Below, piece after piece: positions 9,254 to 18,220 of a DNA stretch of 64,000 bases. The stretch covers positions 174,392 through 238,391 of the forward strand of contig DASUVM010000004.1 in assembly GCA_036378955.1 (NCBI GenBank), given 5' to 3'. The position numbers were made by a program, and so were the translations under genes. The notes under the pieces are model-generated. The model did not search any database, was not told the DNA's origin, and saw nothing but the letters and a program-made list of their open reading frames with translations. Position 1 is the stretch's first letter, and each line of letters opens with the position of its first letter. This DNA comes from DASUVM01 sp036378955. Its GTDB lineage: Bacteria > Patescibacteriota > Saccharimonadia > Saccharimonadales > Saccharimonadaceae.

Positions 9254-9838
9254 CTACCGTCGTGAAACCCATTCGTTACCTTTGATATACCATCGCCATG
9301 GCATATCGATTGCTTTTGTAATACCAATTCGGGTTGTTTGAGCGACAACAATCGGCTCATCACCTGGTCGCAACTCTATTCTGCCTTCACCCAGTTGAAT
9401 GCCGTTATCTTGCATGGTGAGGCCAAGGGCCTGGGTTAACTTAGCTGGCCCGTTGGTAAGTTGAACAAGTTTTGTGTGCTGTGGCTCATCTGGTAGAGGT
9501 TCGTTAAAACGTCGTGGCCACATATATTCCAGCCCAACTATTGGCTGCAATGCACGAACCAATACCGCCTCGCCTTCACCCTCTTTGCCTGTCACTACAT
9601 TCATGCAAATATGCATACCGTAGGTAAAATACACATAAATTCCACCAGCAGGGCGAAACATAACGGTGGTACGCCTGGTCTCACCACGATAGCTATGCGA
9701 TGCTGCATCACTTGCCATATAGGCCTCGACTTCAACTATTTTGCCACCTGCTTGTTGGCCATCTTCATCAATTACTAAAAGATTATAGCCGAGTAGCCTA
9801 GGTGCGACACTTAAAACATCTTGTGAAAGATCAATCAT
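9254..9838 (-). CDS. 3-methyladenine DNA glycosylase, AAG/MPG family
   Basis: This enzyme excises alkylated and deaminated purines in base-excision repair. Recognisable segments are APRLLGYNLLV, the catalytic IVEVEAYMASDAASHSYRG with the base-activating glutamate, the DNA-wedge region with GGIYVYFTYGMHICMNVV, and LTNGPAKLTQALGL near the C terminus. I start it at the ATG at 9838 (MIDLSQDV), giving 194 residues, the normal size; the frame is open upstream only through the neighbouring gene. The start overlaps the stop of the small zincin gene by 8 bp, so the two are probably co-translated. Confidence 0.92.
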   Translation of the reverse strand: MIDLSQDVLSVAPRLLGYNLLVIDEDGQQAGGKIVEVEAYMASDAASHSYRGETRRTTVMFRPAGGIYVYFTYGMHICMNVVTGKEGEGEAVLVRALQPIVGLEYMWPRRFNEPLPDEPQHTKLVQLTNGPAKLTQALGLTMQDNGIQLGEGRIELRPGDEPIVVAQTTRIGITKAIDMPWRWYIKGNEWVSRR

Positions 9839-10232
9839 ACTGTTGTTTTTGGCGGTATCTTTCTTCAGCTTCATAAATATGCACATGTTCAAGCCCAAAA
9901 TGGTGCGCCAGCTCGTGCCACAGTGTGTGCTTTACTTGTGCTTTAAGCTGCTCAAACGATGAAACTGCTGAAATAATTGGCATTTTAAAAATAGTAATTT
10001 TATCTGGCAATACCAAATTATAACCCCCGCCGCGCTGCGTCAGTGGAATTCCTTCGTAAAGGCCAAATAGTGTTTCATGCGATCGTAGCTTCATTTTCTG
10101 ACGTTGTTCTAGCGTTGGTTCTTCGGCCCAGGTAATAGCAACGTTGTTCATATTTTCGGCATATTTTGACGGCAACTCATCCATAACAGTTGCTATTAAC
10201 GTTTCAAACTGGTGATCATCTATCGTAAGCAT
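9831..10232 (-). CDS. Small minimal metallopeptidase-like (zincin) protein
   Basis: A 133-residue soluble protein with a zinc-peptidase helix HELAHHFGLEH near residues 105-115 (HExxH plus a third histidine or glutamate). The N-terminal half contains LFGLYEGIPLTQRGG and LPDKITIFKMPI. This fits the family of short bacterial metallopeptidase-like proteins often annotated as possible Zn metallopeptidases of unknown substrate. It is the first gene of a two-gene unit with the DNA glycosylase. Peptidase activity is inferred from the motif only. Confidence 0.8.
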   Translation of the reverse strand: MLTIDDHQFETLIATVMDELPSKYAENMNNVAITWAEEPTLEQRQKMKLRSHETLFGLYEGIPLTQRGGGYNLVLPDKITIFKMPIISAVSSFEQLKAQVKHTLWHELAHHFGLEHVHIYEAEERYRQKQQYD

Positions 10233-10261
10233 TTGCTTAATTGTAACATGATCTATATATT
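10233..10261 (+). promoter_or_regulatory. Promoter of the DUF4342 gene
   Basis: TTGCTT (10233-10238), 17-bp spacer, TATATT (10256-10261). Transcription would start about 20 nt before the ATG at 10287. Confidence 0.65.
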
Positions 10262-10286
10262 CAATAGTAGTAAAAAGGGAGCAATT

Positions 10287-10526
10287 ATGGCTAAAAAAGA
10301 AGAATTCAAAGTTAATGGCGAAGAGTTATTGGCGAAGGTTAAGCAGCTCGTTAATGAAGGCAATATTCGCCGCATTATTATTAAAGACAAAGACAACAAA
10401 ACATTAGTAGAACTCCCGCTCACTATCGGCCTTGTCGGAGCACTGCTTGCCCCCGTTTTGGCGGCTGTTGGTGCAATTGCAGCACTCGTCACAGAATGTA
10501 CAATTGTCGTTGAGCGCAAAGACTAA
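10287..10526 (+). CDS. DUF4342 small protein
   Basis: This 79-residue protein begins MAKKEEFKVNGEELL. A charged N-terminal half with GNIRRIIIKD is followed by a glycine/alanine-rich hydrophobic segment (IGLVGALLAPVLAAVGAIAALV) and a short tail CTIVVERKD, the pattern of DUF4342, a membrane-associated family of unknown function. The start at 10287 is chosen because AAAAGGGAG lies 6 nt upstream; the frame is open for 25 more codons to 10212, but that part runs through the promoter. It is flanked by its own promoter and terminator, so it is a single-gene unit. Confidence 0.8.
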   Translation: MAKKEEFKVNGEELLAKVKQLVNEGNIRRIIIKDKDNKTLVELPLTIGLVGALLAPVLAAVGAIAALVTECTIVVERKD

Positions 10527-10936
10527 AATTTTATCGATATATACGGTTTTGAGATATAAAAGCTGGCTCGCACCAGCTTTTTGTTAGTTTTAATAAGATG
10601 TGTGTGCTGGTGCGGCTGTGAGCGAGTCGGGCTTAATGGCGCACGGGCATAGACACTATAGCCTTTACTCTCATATTCAGCAATGAGATTTATCAGATCA
10701 AGCCGTTCGGTTTCATTAAGCTCAGCAAGCGAACTAACGTGACGTTTCGGCAATACCATAAGATGATCAGTAACACCTTGTAAATCCCACAGGTCATAAG
10801 ATACTCTATTTTCAATAACACGAGCATGTAGAGTTTGCTTAATGATAACCGCTAGCTCGTTTTCGTTGCAAAACGAACAGGCTTTCACCTTTGGGTAACT
10901 TTTATATGTTTGACGACTTTTACGAGAATGGTACAT
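10523..10936 (-). CDS. HIT family nucleotide-binding protein
   Basis: The 137-residue protein carries the histidine triad HQHTH in the segment SQPHQHTHLI; it acts as a nucleotidyl hydrolase or transferase. Upstream is the characteristic HLMVLPKRHVSSLAELNETERLDL block, and the N terminus has CSFCNENEL, a possible half zinc site. The gene directly follows tspO, whose stop is 1 nt upstream of this ATG. Its last codons overlap by 4 bp the end of the convergent DUF4342 gene and contain that gene's terminator. The substrate is unknown. Confidence 0.87.
   Translation of the reverse strand: MYHSRKSRQTYKSYPKVKACSFCNENELAVIIKQTLHARVIENRVSYDLWDLQGVTDHLMVLPKRHVSSLAELNETERLDLINLIAEYESKGYSVYARAPLSPTRSQPHQHTHLIKTNKKLVRASFYISKPYISIKF
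10556..10583 (+). terminator. Terminator of the DUF4342 gene, inside the 3' end of the HIT gene
   Basis: AAAGCTGG - 7-nt loop - CCAGCTTTTT, a classic Rho-independent terminator on the plus strand. The palindrome is within the coding region of the opposing HIT protein. Confidence 0.8.
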
Positions 10937-10937
10937 A

Positions 10938-11408
10938 TCAGTTATTTAAAAAGTAAATTGAGGCCGTAAGAACTGTAGCAAATGACACCCATAAAAGATA
11001 AGGCACCAATAACCAAGCAGCAATTCTTGATATCCTCGCGAAGACTACTATCGTCCAAATAATCACCGCTAGGAGTAGTAGTATCTCGACAAAAGCTGCC
11101 AACAATAAATGCGCTCCGAAAAAAATAAATGACCATGCAAGATTCAATGTTAACTGCGTCGCAAAGACGCTTAAAGCCAATCCGTGATCACCGGGTCGGC
11201 GCCAGACCAAAAAAGCCGCAATGCCCATCAAGATATAAAGCAAAGTCCACACTGGCCCAAATAACCAGCTCGGCGGATTAAAAGCGGGCTTTGTGAGTTC
11301 AGCATACCACCCTGAAATTTCATTGAAGGTTATAAGTGAGCCAAGAGCGCCCACGGTAGGTGGTAACAAGATCATGATTATCAGCTTCGCTGCATCTTTT
11401 TGCTTCAT
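10938..11408 (-). CDS. tspO: TspO/MBR family membrane protein
   Basis: The five-helix membrane protein of about 156 residues has the TspO signature SGWYAELTKPAFNPPSWLFGPVWTLLYILMG shortened to its key elements: W-Y, KPAFNPP and W-F-P-W-T-L-Y. Family members bind porphyrins and other tetrapyrroles and often affect oxidative stress responses. I begin at the ATG at 11408 (MKQKDAAKL); the frame is open further upstream but that stretch is not TspO-like. The gene is followed immediately by the HIT gene. Confidence 0.92.
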   Translation of the reverse strand: MKQKDAAKLIIMILLPPTVGALGSLITFNEISGWYAELTKPAFNPPSWLFGPVWTLLYILMGIAAFLVWRRPGDHGLALSVFATQLTLNLAWSFIFFGAHLLLAAFVEILLLLAVIIWTIVVFARISRIAAWLLVPYLLWVSFATVLTASIYFLNN

Positions 11409-11496
11409 GTCAGCATTAATTATACACTGATGCTTTCTATGATTACAGCCTTCGCACCACCTCTCACCTCCACACCTCATCTGTTACTATAAAAAA

Positions 11497-12021
11497 ATGG
11501 AAAGACTCTTAACAGTTCAGGATAGCGATTTTGAGCCGAACACACCGAGGCACAATAGAAGCAGCTTTTTTCGGCGTAGGGCGGCACGGGCAGTAGTGTT
11601 AGATCATCTTGGTGCAGTTGGGCTCATGTACGTCAGCAGCGAGAAATACTTTAAGTTACCGGGTGGCGGTATTGATAAAGGCGAAGCTATAAAAAGCGCG
11701 CTAAAGCGTGAATTACTTGAAGAGCTGGGCTGTCATGTTGAAATCTTGAAAGAGCTCGGTGAGATACTTGAATATCGAGACTACTGGGAGATGATTCAAA
11801 CTTCTTATGCCTATCTTGTACGAGTAGTGGGCAAAAAAGGCCAACCCCAGCTGACCGATTTAGAGCGCTCACAGGGTTTTGAAGTGGCCTGGCAAAAAGA
11901 CATTGAAGCAGCTATCCGAGCACTCGAGCAACAGCAACCACAAGGTGGCAGCCACCCCCTCGCCCATAGGTTCATGCAGGCCCGTGATATTACTATTCTT
12001 AAGAAAGCTAATAAGCTATAG
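11497..12021 (+). CDS. Nudix hydrolase
   Basis: A 174-residue protein with a complete Nudix box, from GGIDKGE through RELLEELG (about residues 57-79), the Mg-binding helix that hydrolyses nucleoside diphosphates linked to another moiety. A preceding beta strand has AARAVVLDHLGAVGLMYV. The substrate cannot be deduced. It converges with lysS, the coding ends overlapping by 6 bp, and no terminator is visible between them. Confidence 0.9.
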   Translation: MERLLTVQDSDFEPNTPRHNRSSFFRRRAARAVVLDHLGAVGLMYVSSEKYFKLPGGGIDKGEAIKSALKRELLEELGCHVEILKELGEILEYRDYWEMIQTSYAYLVRVVGKKGQPQLTDLERSQGFEVAWQKDIEAAIRALEQQQPQGGSHPLAHRFMQARDITILKKANKL

Positions 12022-13536
12022 CTTTAGGTCGGGGTAGATATTTTTAGTCACCTCATCAATTTCACGACGAAGCTGAGGAAATGGCACACCTTCGCGGGCG
12101 GTAACGCCTTCGAGCATCCAAAATAGACGCTCACTGTAACCAAAGCCACAGGCTGGTGGCATGCCATATTCTAGCATCTCAACAAAATCAATATCGAGCA
12201 TTTGCGCTTCGGTGTCGCCCGCATCGCGCATGGCCTGCTGCTCTTTAAAGCGCTGCAGCTGGTCGATTGGGTCGTTTAGCTCTGAATAAGCCTTACAAGC
12301 CTCGGTGCCGCCTAGAATCAGGTTAAACTGCTCTGTTAATTGTGCGTTGACGGGTTGAGTTTTGGCGAGGGGCTGTAAAAATGTTGGCACATCTACCAAA
12401 AATGCCGGGCCCGGCAATGTCACGCGTACTTTTTTCCAAAGTTTATCAATACCACGTGCACGATTATCTTGTTTCTCAACCTCAATGCCATGTTCTTTCA
12501 GCTGAGCCTGCACTTCTTCGAGTGTGCTTGTGAACACATCAAGCCCATAATGTTCACGAATAACATCAACAAAACTAATGCGTGGCCAATCTTCGTTGTC
12601 GGCACCAAGATCAATCTCTTGGCCATTCCGAAGCGTAAACTGGCGCTTACCCCAGGTTTGATCGGCCGCAAAGCGAACAAGCCGCTCGGTGAGCTTCATA
12701 CCCGCCTCCCAGTCGGCATAAGCCCAATACCACTCCATTGCAACATGCTCCGGCAGATGTTCGTCTGAGTAATTCTCGTTACGAAAGCGCGGCCCAATAT
12801 CAAAGACCTTTTCATAGCCGCCACCTAGCAATCGCTTCAATGGCAGCTCATGACTTATGCGCAAATAAAAGTTCTGGTCAAGCGCATCCATATGAGTAAC
12901 GAACGGATGAGCATCGGCCCCGCCAGTTGTAGCTTCAAGCACCGGAATGTTAATTTCAACAAAGCCCTCGCCTATCAAGAATTGGCGCGTTGTCTGCCAA
13001 AAGACACTTCGGCGCAAATAACGCTCATAGACATCATTATTAACATTTGTATCTATGTAGCGCCGGCGAAGACGCTCTTCTTTATTCGTAAAACCCTCTT
13101 GAACAGAGGGCATCGGCCGTAAGCTCTTCGTTAAGAGCCTCAGCTTCACGACGTCAATCGAAATCTCACCAGTTTGCGTTTTAATAACAGTGCCCGAAGC
13201 CTCAATAAAATCACCGGTATCGAGTAGCGGCAGTTCGCTAAACCCAAGTTGGCTCTCTGCGCCGTTTAAGGCTTCGACGTTATCAGCGCGCAAAAAGAGC
13301 TGCAAAACCCCACTTGCATCTTTAACGGCAATAAATGCAATTTTGCCGAATTTACGAATTGCCATAATGCGCCCGGCAACAGATACCGTTTGATTCTGTA
13401 ACTGCTCAAATTGGTCACCGACCGTAATAGCATTATGAGTGCGGTGCGCTTTTGCAGGGTAAAGATAAACGCCACTCGCCTTTAGCTTATCCAGTTTTCG
13501 TACTCGCTCATCGCGATAATCTTTCAGTGTTGCCAT
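12016..13536 (-). CDS. lysS: Lysyl-tRNA synthetase, class II
   Basis: The 506-residue enzyme charges tRNA-Lys. An OB-fold anticodon domain (about residues 50-150, with VSVAGRIMAIRKFGKIAF) precedes the class II catalytic core: motif 1 near GFVEINIPVLEATTGGADAHPF, motif 2 FRNENYSDEHLPEHVAMEW and motif 3 GCGFGYSERLFWMLEG. Length is normal for bacterial LysRS. It lies downstream of greA, separated by a weak hairpin terminator. Confidence 0.96.
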   Translation of the reverse strand: MATLKDYRDERVRKLDKLKASGVYLYPAKAHRTHNAITVGDQFEQLQNQTVSVAGRIMAIRKFGKIAFIAVKDASGVLQLFLRADNVEALNGAESQLGFSELPLLDTGDFIEASGTVIKTQTGEISIDVVKLRLLTKSLRPMPSVQEGFTNKEERLRRRYIDTNVNNDVYERYLRRSVFWQTTRQFLIGEGFVEINIPVLEATTGGADAHPFVTHMDALDQNFYLRISHELPLKRLLGGGYEKVFDIGPRFRNENYSDEHLPEHVAMEWYWAYADWEAGMKLTERLVRFAADQTWGKRQFTLRNGQEIDLGADNEDWPRISFVDVIREHYGLDVFTSTLEEVQAQLKEHGIEVEKQDNRARGIDKLWKKVRVTLPGPAFLVDVPTFLQPLAKTQPVNAQLTEQFNLILGGTEACKAYSELNDPIDQLQRFKEQQAMRDAGDTEAQMLDIDFVEMLEYGMPPACGFGYSERLFWMLEGVTAREGVPFPQLRREIDEVTKNIYPDLKL

Positions 13537-13597
13537 AATAACTCTTTAATTACTGGCCATTATATCTGTTATTCGAAGAAATTGCTACGGCCATCAC

Positions 13598-13620
13598 ACA
13601 AAACCTGATCATATCAGAGG
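13598..13620 (-). terminator. Weak hairpin terminator between greA and lysS
   Basis: On the minus strand CTGAT-3 nt-ATCAG is followed by GGTTTTG. The stem is only 5 bp, so it may be partial and allow readthrough into lysS. Confidence 0.45.
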
Positions 13621-13645
13621 TCGTTTTTTGTAAAAGTTTGAAAAT

Positions 13646-14104
13646 TTAAGAAATAGAGACAATTTCGTAGAATATATCACCACGCGGCGTGGTAATTGCC
13701 ACCTTGTCACCCATTTTCTTCCCTAGCAATGCCTGACCAATTGGCGATTCGTCAGATACCTTACCCTCAAGCGGGTCAGCCTCAACTGAGCCTACAATGG
13801 TGTAGACAACAGTTTTACCATCTGTCTTTAAGGTAACGGTGTTACCCAAATGCACTATTGAGTTACTCTTTGTCTTAATAATAGTAGCGTTTTGTAAAAT
13901 ACCTTCAATTTCTGAGATACGGCTTTCAACTTGCGATTGTTCGTCTTTGGCCGCGCTATACTCAGAGTTTTCGCTTAAATCACCGAAGTCTCTAGCGGTT
14001 GCAATTTTGTCTGCAATTTCACCTCGGCGACCTTTTAACTCACGCAGCTCTTCTTCAAGCTCGTTTTTGCCATCTAGCGTTAATTGGTAATCTTTTTTAA
14101 TCAT
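13646..14104 (-). CDS. greA: Transcription elongation factor GreA
   Basis: The 152-residue factor rescues backtracked RNA polymerase by stimulating transcript cleavage. The N-terminal coiled coil has the acidic tip DFGDLSENSEYSAAKDEQ, whose paired acidic residues hold the catalytic metal. The C-terminal domain has the family sequence SPIGQALLGKKMGDKV. Length is close to the standard 158 residues. The 128-nt gap to proS holds no second gene. Confidence 0.96.
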   Translation of the reverse strand: MIKKDYQLTLDGKNELEEELRELKGRRGEIADKIATARDFGDLSENSEYSAAKDEQSQVESRISEIEGILQNATIIKTKSNSIVHLGNTVTLKTDGKTVVYTIVGSVEADPLEGKVSDESPIGQALLGKKMGDKVAITTPRGDIFYEIVSIS

Positions 14105-14232
14105 AAGAACACTCTACACTTCCTTACTTAGGTATCAGCTTTACTTTACAGAAAGGGGGTATTGAAATTACCTTCTGCCCCGCTCAATATGTAACCTTGC
14201 GCCTACAACAGTTTGATTAATTATACTGCTAC

Positions 14233-15483
14233 TTAGGCTAATTTTGCAAGGATTTCTTGCTCTGTTAACAGCTCTGGTTCGTCAGCGGTACGCTGCTTAT
14301 ATTCAAACTGCCCTGCCCGAACAAGTTTAGAGCTTATCACAACTCGGTGCGGAATGCCATACAAATCTGCATCTGCGAATTTTTCACCCGCCCGCATATC
14401 ACGATCATCATACATGACAGAGATATTTTTACGCCGTAATGTCTCATAAAATGCATCTGCCGCCTCGACAACAGCCATATCTTCACCGAGTCGTGTAATT
14501 ATGACTTTTGCCGGTGCGATATCGTCGGGCCAAACCAGACCCTTATCATCCGAAAAGAGTTCAGCCACCACTCCCATTAAACGGCTAATACCTATGCCGT
14601 AACAGCCCGCAATAATAGGTTGTTGAGTACCGTGTTCATCGTTAAAGTAAACATCGAGTGCATCGGTGTATTTGCTTTCAAGTGAGAAAATATTACCAAC
14701 TTCTACACCCCTTTTTTCGACTAATTCGTCGCGTTTAAGGCCTACCTTTGCAAGGTTCTCTTCAGTGAGAACCTCTTTATTAATAGCAATTTTTTTAGCT
14801 TCATTGACATAAATAATGTCTTCGCCGACATCACTCACCGTTTGAAATTCATCGCTAAAACGAGTTGTAAAAATACCACCATCGGCATAGGTTCGATAGG
14901 TAATACCGCCAATGCCTAACCGATCATAAACGGTATGATAAGCCTTGGCGGCTTTCTCGTAAAGTTCATCGTGCTCAGTTTGGCTCCGAGCAAACGAATA
15001 CATGTCTTTCATTAAGAACTCCCGCCCACGCAGCAAGCCACTTTTTGCCCTTAATTCATTGCGAAACTTGGGTTGAATCTGGTAAACATACATCGGCAAA
15101 TCTTTATATGAGTTAATGTAATCACTTAACGCGTCAACGATCGGCTCTTCATGCGTGAGGCCCATGCCTAGTTCGGTGCCGTTTGCTAGCTTTGTCTTAA
15201 ACCAATTGTCGACTTTTTTGTCGTCCCAGCGATCAGTTTTTTCAAATATATCTCGAGGCTGCAAGGTTGTCATTTGCACCTCTTGACCCCCGATAGCGTT
15301 CATTTCTTCACGAACAATTTGGCTAATATTATCTAAAACACGCTTTCCTAGCGGCAGGTAAGCATATACACCAGCCATCTCTTTGTGAATAAAACCGGCT
15401 TTAATAAGCAATTGCGCGTTTTTAGCAACCTCTTCGGCAGCAACTGTTTTGCGTGTTCTCGTAAATAATTGTGAAAGTCTCAT
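14233..15483 (-). CDS. proS: Prolyl-tRNA synthetase, short form
   Basis: Class II enzyme charging tRNA-Pro. Motif 1 region AGVYAYLPLGKRVLDNI, the TxE loop THEEP, motif 2 FRNELRAKSGLLRGREFLMKD and motif 3 GCYGIGISRLMG are all present, followed by the anticodon-binding domain. At 416 residues it lacks the roughly 180-residue editing insertion found between motifs 2 and 3 of E. coli-type ProRS, so mis-charged Ala-tRNA-Pro would have to be cleared by another protein or tolerated. This short form is known from other bacterial lineages. Confidence 0.95.
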   Translation of the reverse strand: MRLSQLFTRTRKTVAAEEVAKNAQLLIKAGFIHKEMAGVYAYLPLGKRVLDNISQIVREEMNAIGGQEVQMTTLQPRDIFEKTDRWDDKKVDNWFKTKLANGTELGMGLTHEEPIVDALSDYINSYKDLPMYVYQIQPKFRNELRAKSGLLRGREFLMKDMYSFARSQTEHDELYEKAAKAYHTVYDRLGIGGITYRTYADGGIFTTRFSDEFQTVSDVGEDIIYVNEAKKIAINKEVLTEENLAKVGLKRDELVEKRGVEVGNIFSLESKYTDALDVYFNDEHGTQQPIIAGCYGIGISRLMGVVAELFSDDKGLVWPDDIAPAKVIITRLGEDMAVVEAADAFYETLRRKNISVMYDDRDMRAGEKFADADLYGIPHRVVISSKLVRAGQFEYKQRTADEPELLTEQEILAKLA

Positions 15484-15531
15484 GGGGGCCTCGTTTATAC
15501 ACTATGTTCTGATTACAAAAAAATTATAGAA

Positions 15532-15566
15532 AAAGCTACGGCCACAAGGCCGGAGTAGTTGGATTC
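15532..15566 (-). terminator. Terminator after the CPBP protease gene
   Basis: On the minus strand CTACTCCGGCC, loop TTGT, GGCCGTAG, then CTTTTTCT. It ends the frr-uppS-rseP-CPBP transcript. Confidence 0.8.
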
Positions 15567-15597
15567 ACGCTAGAGTGGTTCTCGCAATACACCATAA

Positions 15598-16362
15598 TTA
15601 CCTTACATTGTATATAAAAATGAACAAAAAAGCGATAAAATTCTTTAATCCATGTAGTGCAACACTCGCCCAAATACTCTGGGTTTTCTCGCGTAAGTAA
15701 CATAAAAAGAGACTTAATATAAACACATCAATCGCTACGTTCAATTGTTTTATCGCTATACCTGAGGTAGTGTCAAAGATCATGTGCAGCAACGCAAACA
15801 CTAAGCTCACAACAACAGCCACTGTTATAAATGAAAGCTTTTTGCGAAGCAGGCCAAATAAATAACCACGAAATGCAAATTCTTCAGCCAGCGGTACTAG
15901 AATACTTAGGTAAAGCGCAGTAAAGAATAAATTATGCCCACCGTCAGGTGAAAGTCCTATTTCTTGCTGCTCACCAGCGTTATATTCAGGAAAAAGAATA
16001 CTCACTAGCACCGATGTCATAAAAGTGAGCAGCATGTACATAAAAAAGGTGAGTGGCGTCAGCAAGATAAGATACCAGTGACGCATTCTGCCAACACCCA
16101 TATCAGAAACTTTGGTGGCAAAAAAACGCAGAAAAAGAAACAGCCCAACAACGATGCACGCCTGCACTGTCAAATAAACAACTATGCTGGCCTCCACTTC
16201 TGGCAAGGTGTGCAAGAAGTCTCTAAATGGCATCGTTAACTGAGCCGTTAGCCACGGAGCCCCAACATCTATCACTAAAAGCAACGAGGCAATGACAGCC
16301 AGGCTATACAGTATTTTTTGTACCCAAACAACAAAGGTCTGCGTTCTCAAGTTATTTTCCAA
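15598..16362 (-). CDS. CPBP family intramembrane metalloprotease
   Basis: A 254-residue polytopic membrane protein with about seven hydrophobic helices. The CPBP (Rce1/Abi) motifs are present: EEFAFRGYLFG (EExxxR, about residues 156-166) and a later HMIFD histidine, which together form the intramembrane active site. Bacterial members process prenylated or membrane proteins or act in bacteriocin immunity; the substrate here is unknown. Its start overlaps the end of rseP by 11 bp, so it is probably translated with that second intramembrane protease. Confidence 0.88.
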   Translation of the reverse strand: MENNLRTQTFVVWVQKILYSLAVIASLLLVIDVGAPWLTAQLTMPFRDFLHTLPEVEASIVVYLTVQACIVVGLFLFLRFFATKVSDMGVGRMRHWYLILLTPLTFFMYMLLTFMTSVLVSILFPEYNAGEQQEIGLSPDGGHNLFFTALYLSILVPLAEEFAFRGYLFGLLRKKLSFITVAVVVSLVFALLHMIFDTTSGIAIKQLNVAIDVFILSLFLCYLREKTQSIWASVALHGLKNFIAFLFIFIYNVR

Positions 16363-17497
16363 ACAATTTAGTAATGTCGAGAATTGTTATAAAAACGAAC
16401 AAACCCATAAGTGCCAAGAACCCGGTTGCATTAATGCTTTCTTCTTTTTCTTTCGTAAGGGGCTTTTTCATAGCTCGGAACAATAGCGTCACAAACAAAC
16501 GGCCGCCGTCGAGCGCTGGAATCGGTAAAATGTTCATAACCGCCAATGTCAGCGAAAGAATGGCAATAATAAACATAACCCCGATAAAACCTGAGTTCTG
16601 GGCCGTTTGCAACAAGAAGTTCACAATGCCAACCGGCCCAGCAACACTGCTGCCAGCCGTGTGAAGTGCGGCATCACCAGCCTTTTTCGTGGATGCATCG
16701 TTGCTAAGTTTACTCAGAAGTCCTTGGCCAACGTTCGCCAAAGCCCCGCCAATGCCCTTCACTGTCTCCCAGCTAAACTGAGCCGTAACGCCAATGCCGA
16801 CAATGGGCGCCGACCAAGTCGAGCGACGATAGACCTGTTCGCCAAGCGTCGTGCCTAATTGGCCATTTTGTGCGCTCAGAGGCCGAAGCCTTACTTCTGT
16901 CGTTTTGGCCTCGCCCGCACGAACATAGGCAATAGCTACGTTTTGACCAGCGTGCCGTTTAGTAGCAGCTTGCAGCTCAGTGATAGTATTAACCGTCTCG
17001 CCTGCAATCGAGACAATCTGATCATTCGTTTTTAGGCCTGCCTTTTCTGCCGGGCTCCCCTTGCCAATGTCACCGGTAACGACTTTTTGCGATACTACCT
17101 GTGTATCTTGGGGAATGGTGAATTGATTCTCGAACACTTGTGGCAAACCAGCCAAGGCTAAAATAGTGAATAATGCAGCGGCCGCTACCCAGTTCATAAC
17201 AACGCCAGCAAGAAGGATTTTTGTCTTTACCCATAGAGTAGCTGCGCCATATGCCCCTTTACCTTTTGCGTCGTCGCTTTCACCTTTCAGTTTCACAAAA
17301 CCACCGAGCGGCAACCAGTTAAGTGTTAATAATACGCCATTTTTTAGCTTTTTCTTCCAGGCTCGCGGCGGAAAACCAATACCAAATTCTTCAACTTCAA
17401 CACCACTGCGCTTTGCAGCGATAGCGTGGCCCAGCTCATGCACAACTACCAATGCAATAAATAAAATGATTCCTAAAATAAATAATATTGTTCCCAT
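16352..17497 (-). CDS. rseP: Site-2 metalloprotease (RseP/RasP-type) with PDZ domain
   Basis: M50 intramembrane zinc protease of 381 residues. The active-site helix VVHELGHAIAAK (HExxH) lies in the first membrane segment, a PDZ domain occupies about residues 125-205 (KGSPAEKAGLKTNDQIVSIAGE), and the third zinc ligand is in NILPIPALDGGRL. Such enzymes cleave anti-sigma factors or signal-peptide remnants. The neighbours uppS and frr upstream match the frr-uppS-(cdsA)-rseP order common in bacteria; cdsA and dxr are missing from this version of the cluster. Confidence 0.94.
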   Translation of the reverse strand: MGTILFILGIILFIALVVVHELGHAIAAKRSGVEVEEFGIGFPPRAWKKKLKNGVLLTLNWLPLGGFVKLKGESDDAKGKGAYGAATLWVKTKILLAGVVMNWVAAAALFTILALAGLPQVFENQFTIPQDTQVVSQKVVTGDIGKGSPAEKAGLKTNDQIVSIAGETVNTITELQAATKRHAGQNVAIAYVRAGEAKTTEVRLRPLSAQNGQLGTTLGEQVYRRSTWSAPIVGIGVTAQFSWETVKGIGGALANVGQGLLSKLSNDASTKKAGDAALHTAGSSVAGPVGIVNFLLQTAQNSGFIGVMFIIAILSLTLAVMNILPIPALDGGRLFVTLLFRAMKKPLTKEKEESINATGFLALMGLFVFITILDITKLFGK

Positions 17498-17509
17498 GAT
17501 ACTCCGCTG

Positions 17510-18220
17510 TTAATTGCCAAACCGGCGCTGTCTATTATTATATTCCTTTATTATCTCATGAACATCTTCTGGGCGCATATCAGGCCAGTATTTATCTATA
17601 AAAATAAACTCACTATAAGCCGCACGCCAAAGCATAAAATTACTTAAGCGGTGCTCGCCGCTGGTTCGCACGACGACGTCTACAGCCGGCACTTCTGGGG
17701 CATATAAGTATTTTGCAAAGCTTTCTTCTGTAATTTGTTCGGTCTTTACCCCTGCGTCTATTATTGCCTTCGTGGCCTCAACAATCTCGCGTTGACCACC
17801 GTAATTCAAACACACCACTGCCGTACCACGGCTGCAATGCGCTGAGGCTTCTTCGGCTTTTTCTATTGCTTCGACAATATCTGCCCCCAGCTCGGCACGA
17901 CTACCGATAAACAAAGCTCTAATATCACGATCAATCAACTCTTTAAGATCTTTCGTCATCAAGCGATGAACAAGCTTCATTAAATACCTCACCTCGTCAG
18001 TATCACGCTTCCAATTCTCGGTTGAGAACACGTAGACTGAGACGAATTTTACACCCGCCTCAACCGATTCAATAACAACATCTTTTAACGCATTATATCC
18101 CGCTAAATGGCCCTCGTATTTTGGAATGCCGTGTTTTTTCGCCCACCGACGATTACCGTCAACAATATAGCCAATATGCAAAGGAATCGTTAAAGATGAA
18201 GACTCTGCTGCATGGCTCAC
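17510..18220 (-). CDS. uppS: Isoprenyl (undecaprenyl) diphosphate synthase
   Basis: cis-prenyltransferase of 236 residues that makes the C55 lipid carrier for peptidoglycan and other envelope polymers. Motifs: GYIVDGNRRWAKKHG with the catalytic aspartate, GHLAGYNALKDV, VYVFSTENWKR, and the C-terminal RTSGEHRLSNFMLW...AYSEFIF block. Its ATG overlaps the frr stop by 4 bp. Presence of this gene implies polymerisation of isoprenoids even if the precursors are scavenged. Confidence 0.95.
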   Translation of the reverse strand: MSHAAESSSLTIPLHIGYIVDGNRRWAKKHGIPKYEGHLAGYNALKDVVIESVEAGVKFVSVYVFSTENWKRDTDEVRYLMKLVHRLMTKDLKELIDRDIRALFIGSRAELGADIVEAIEKAEEASAHCSRGTAVVCLNYGGQREIVEATKAIIDAGVKTEQITEESFAKYLYAPEVPAVDVVVRTSGEHRLSNFMLWRAAYSEFIFIDKYWPDMRPEDVHEIIKEYNNRQRRFGN

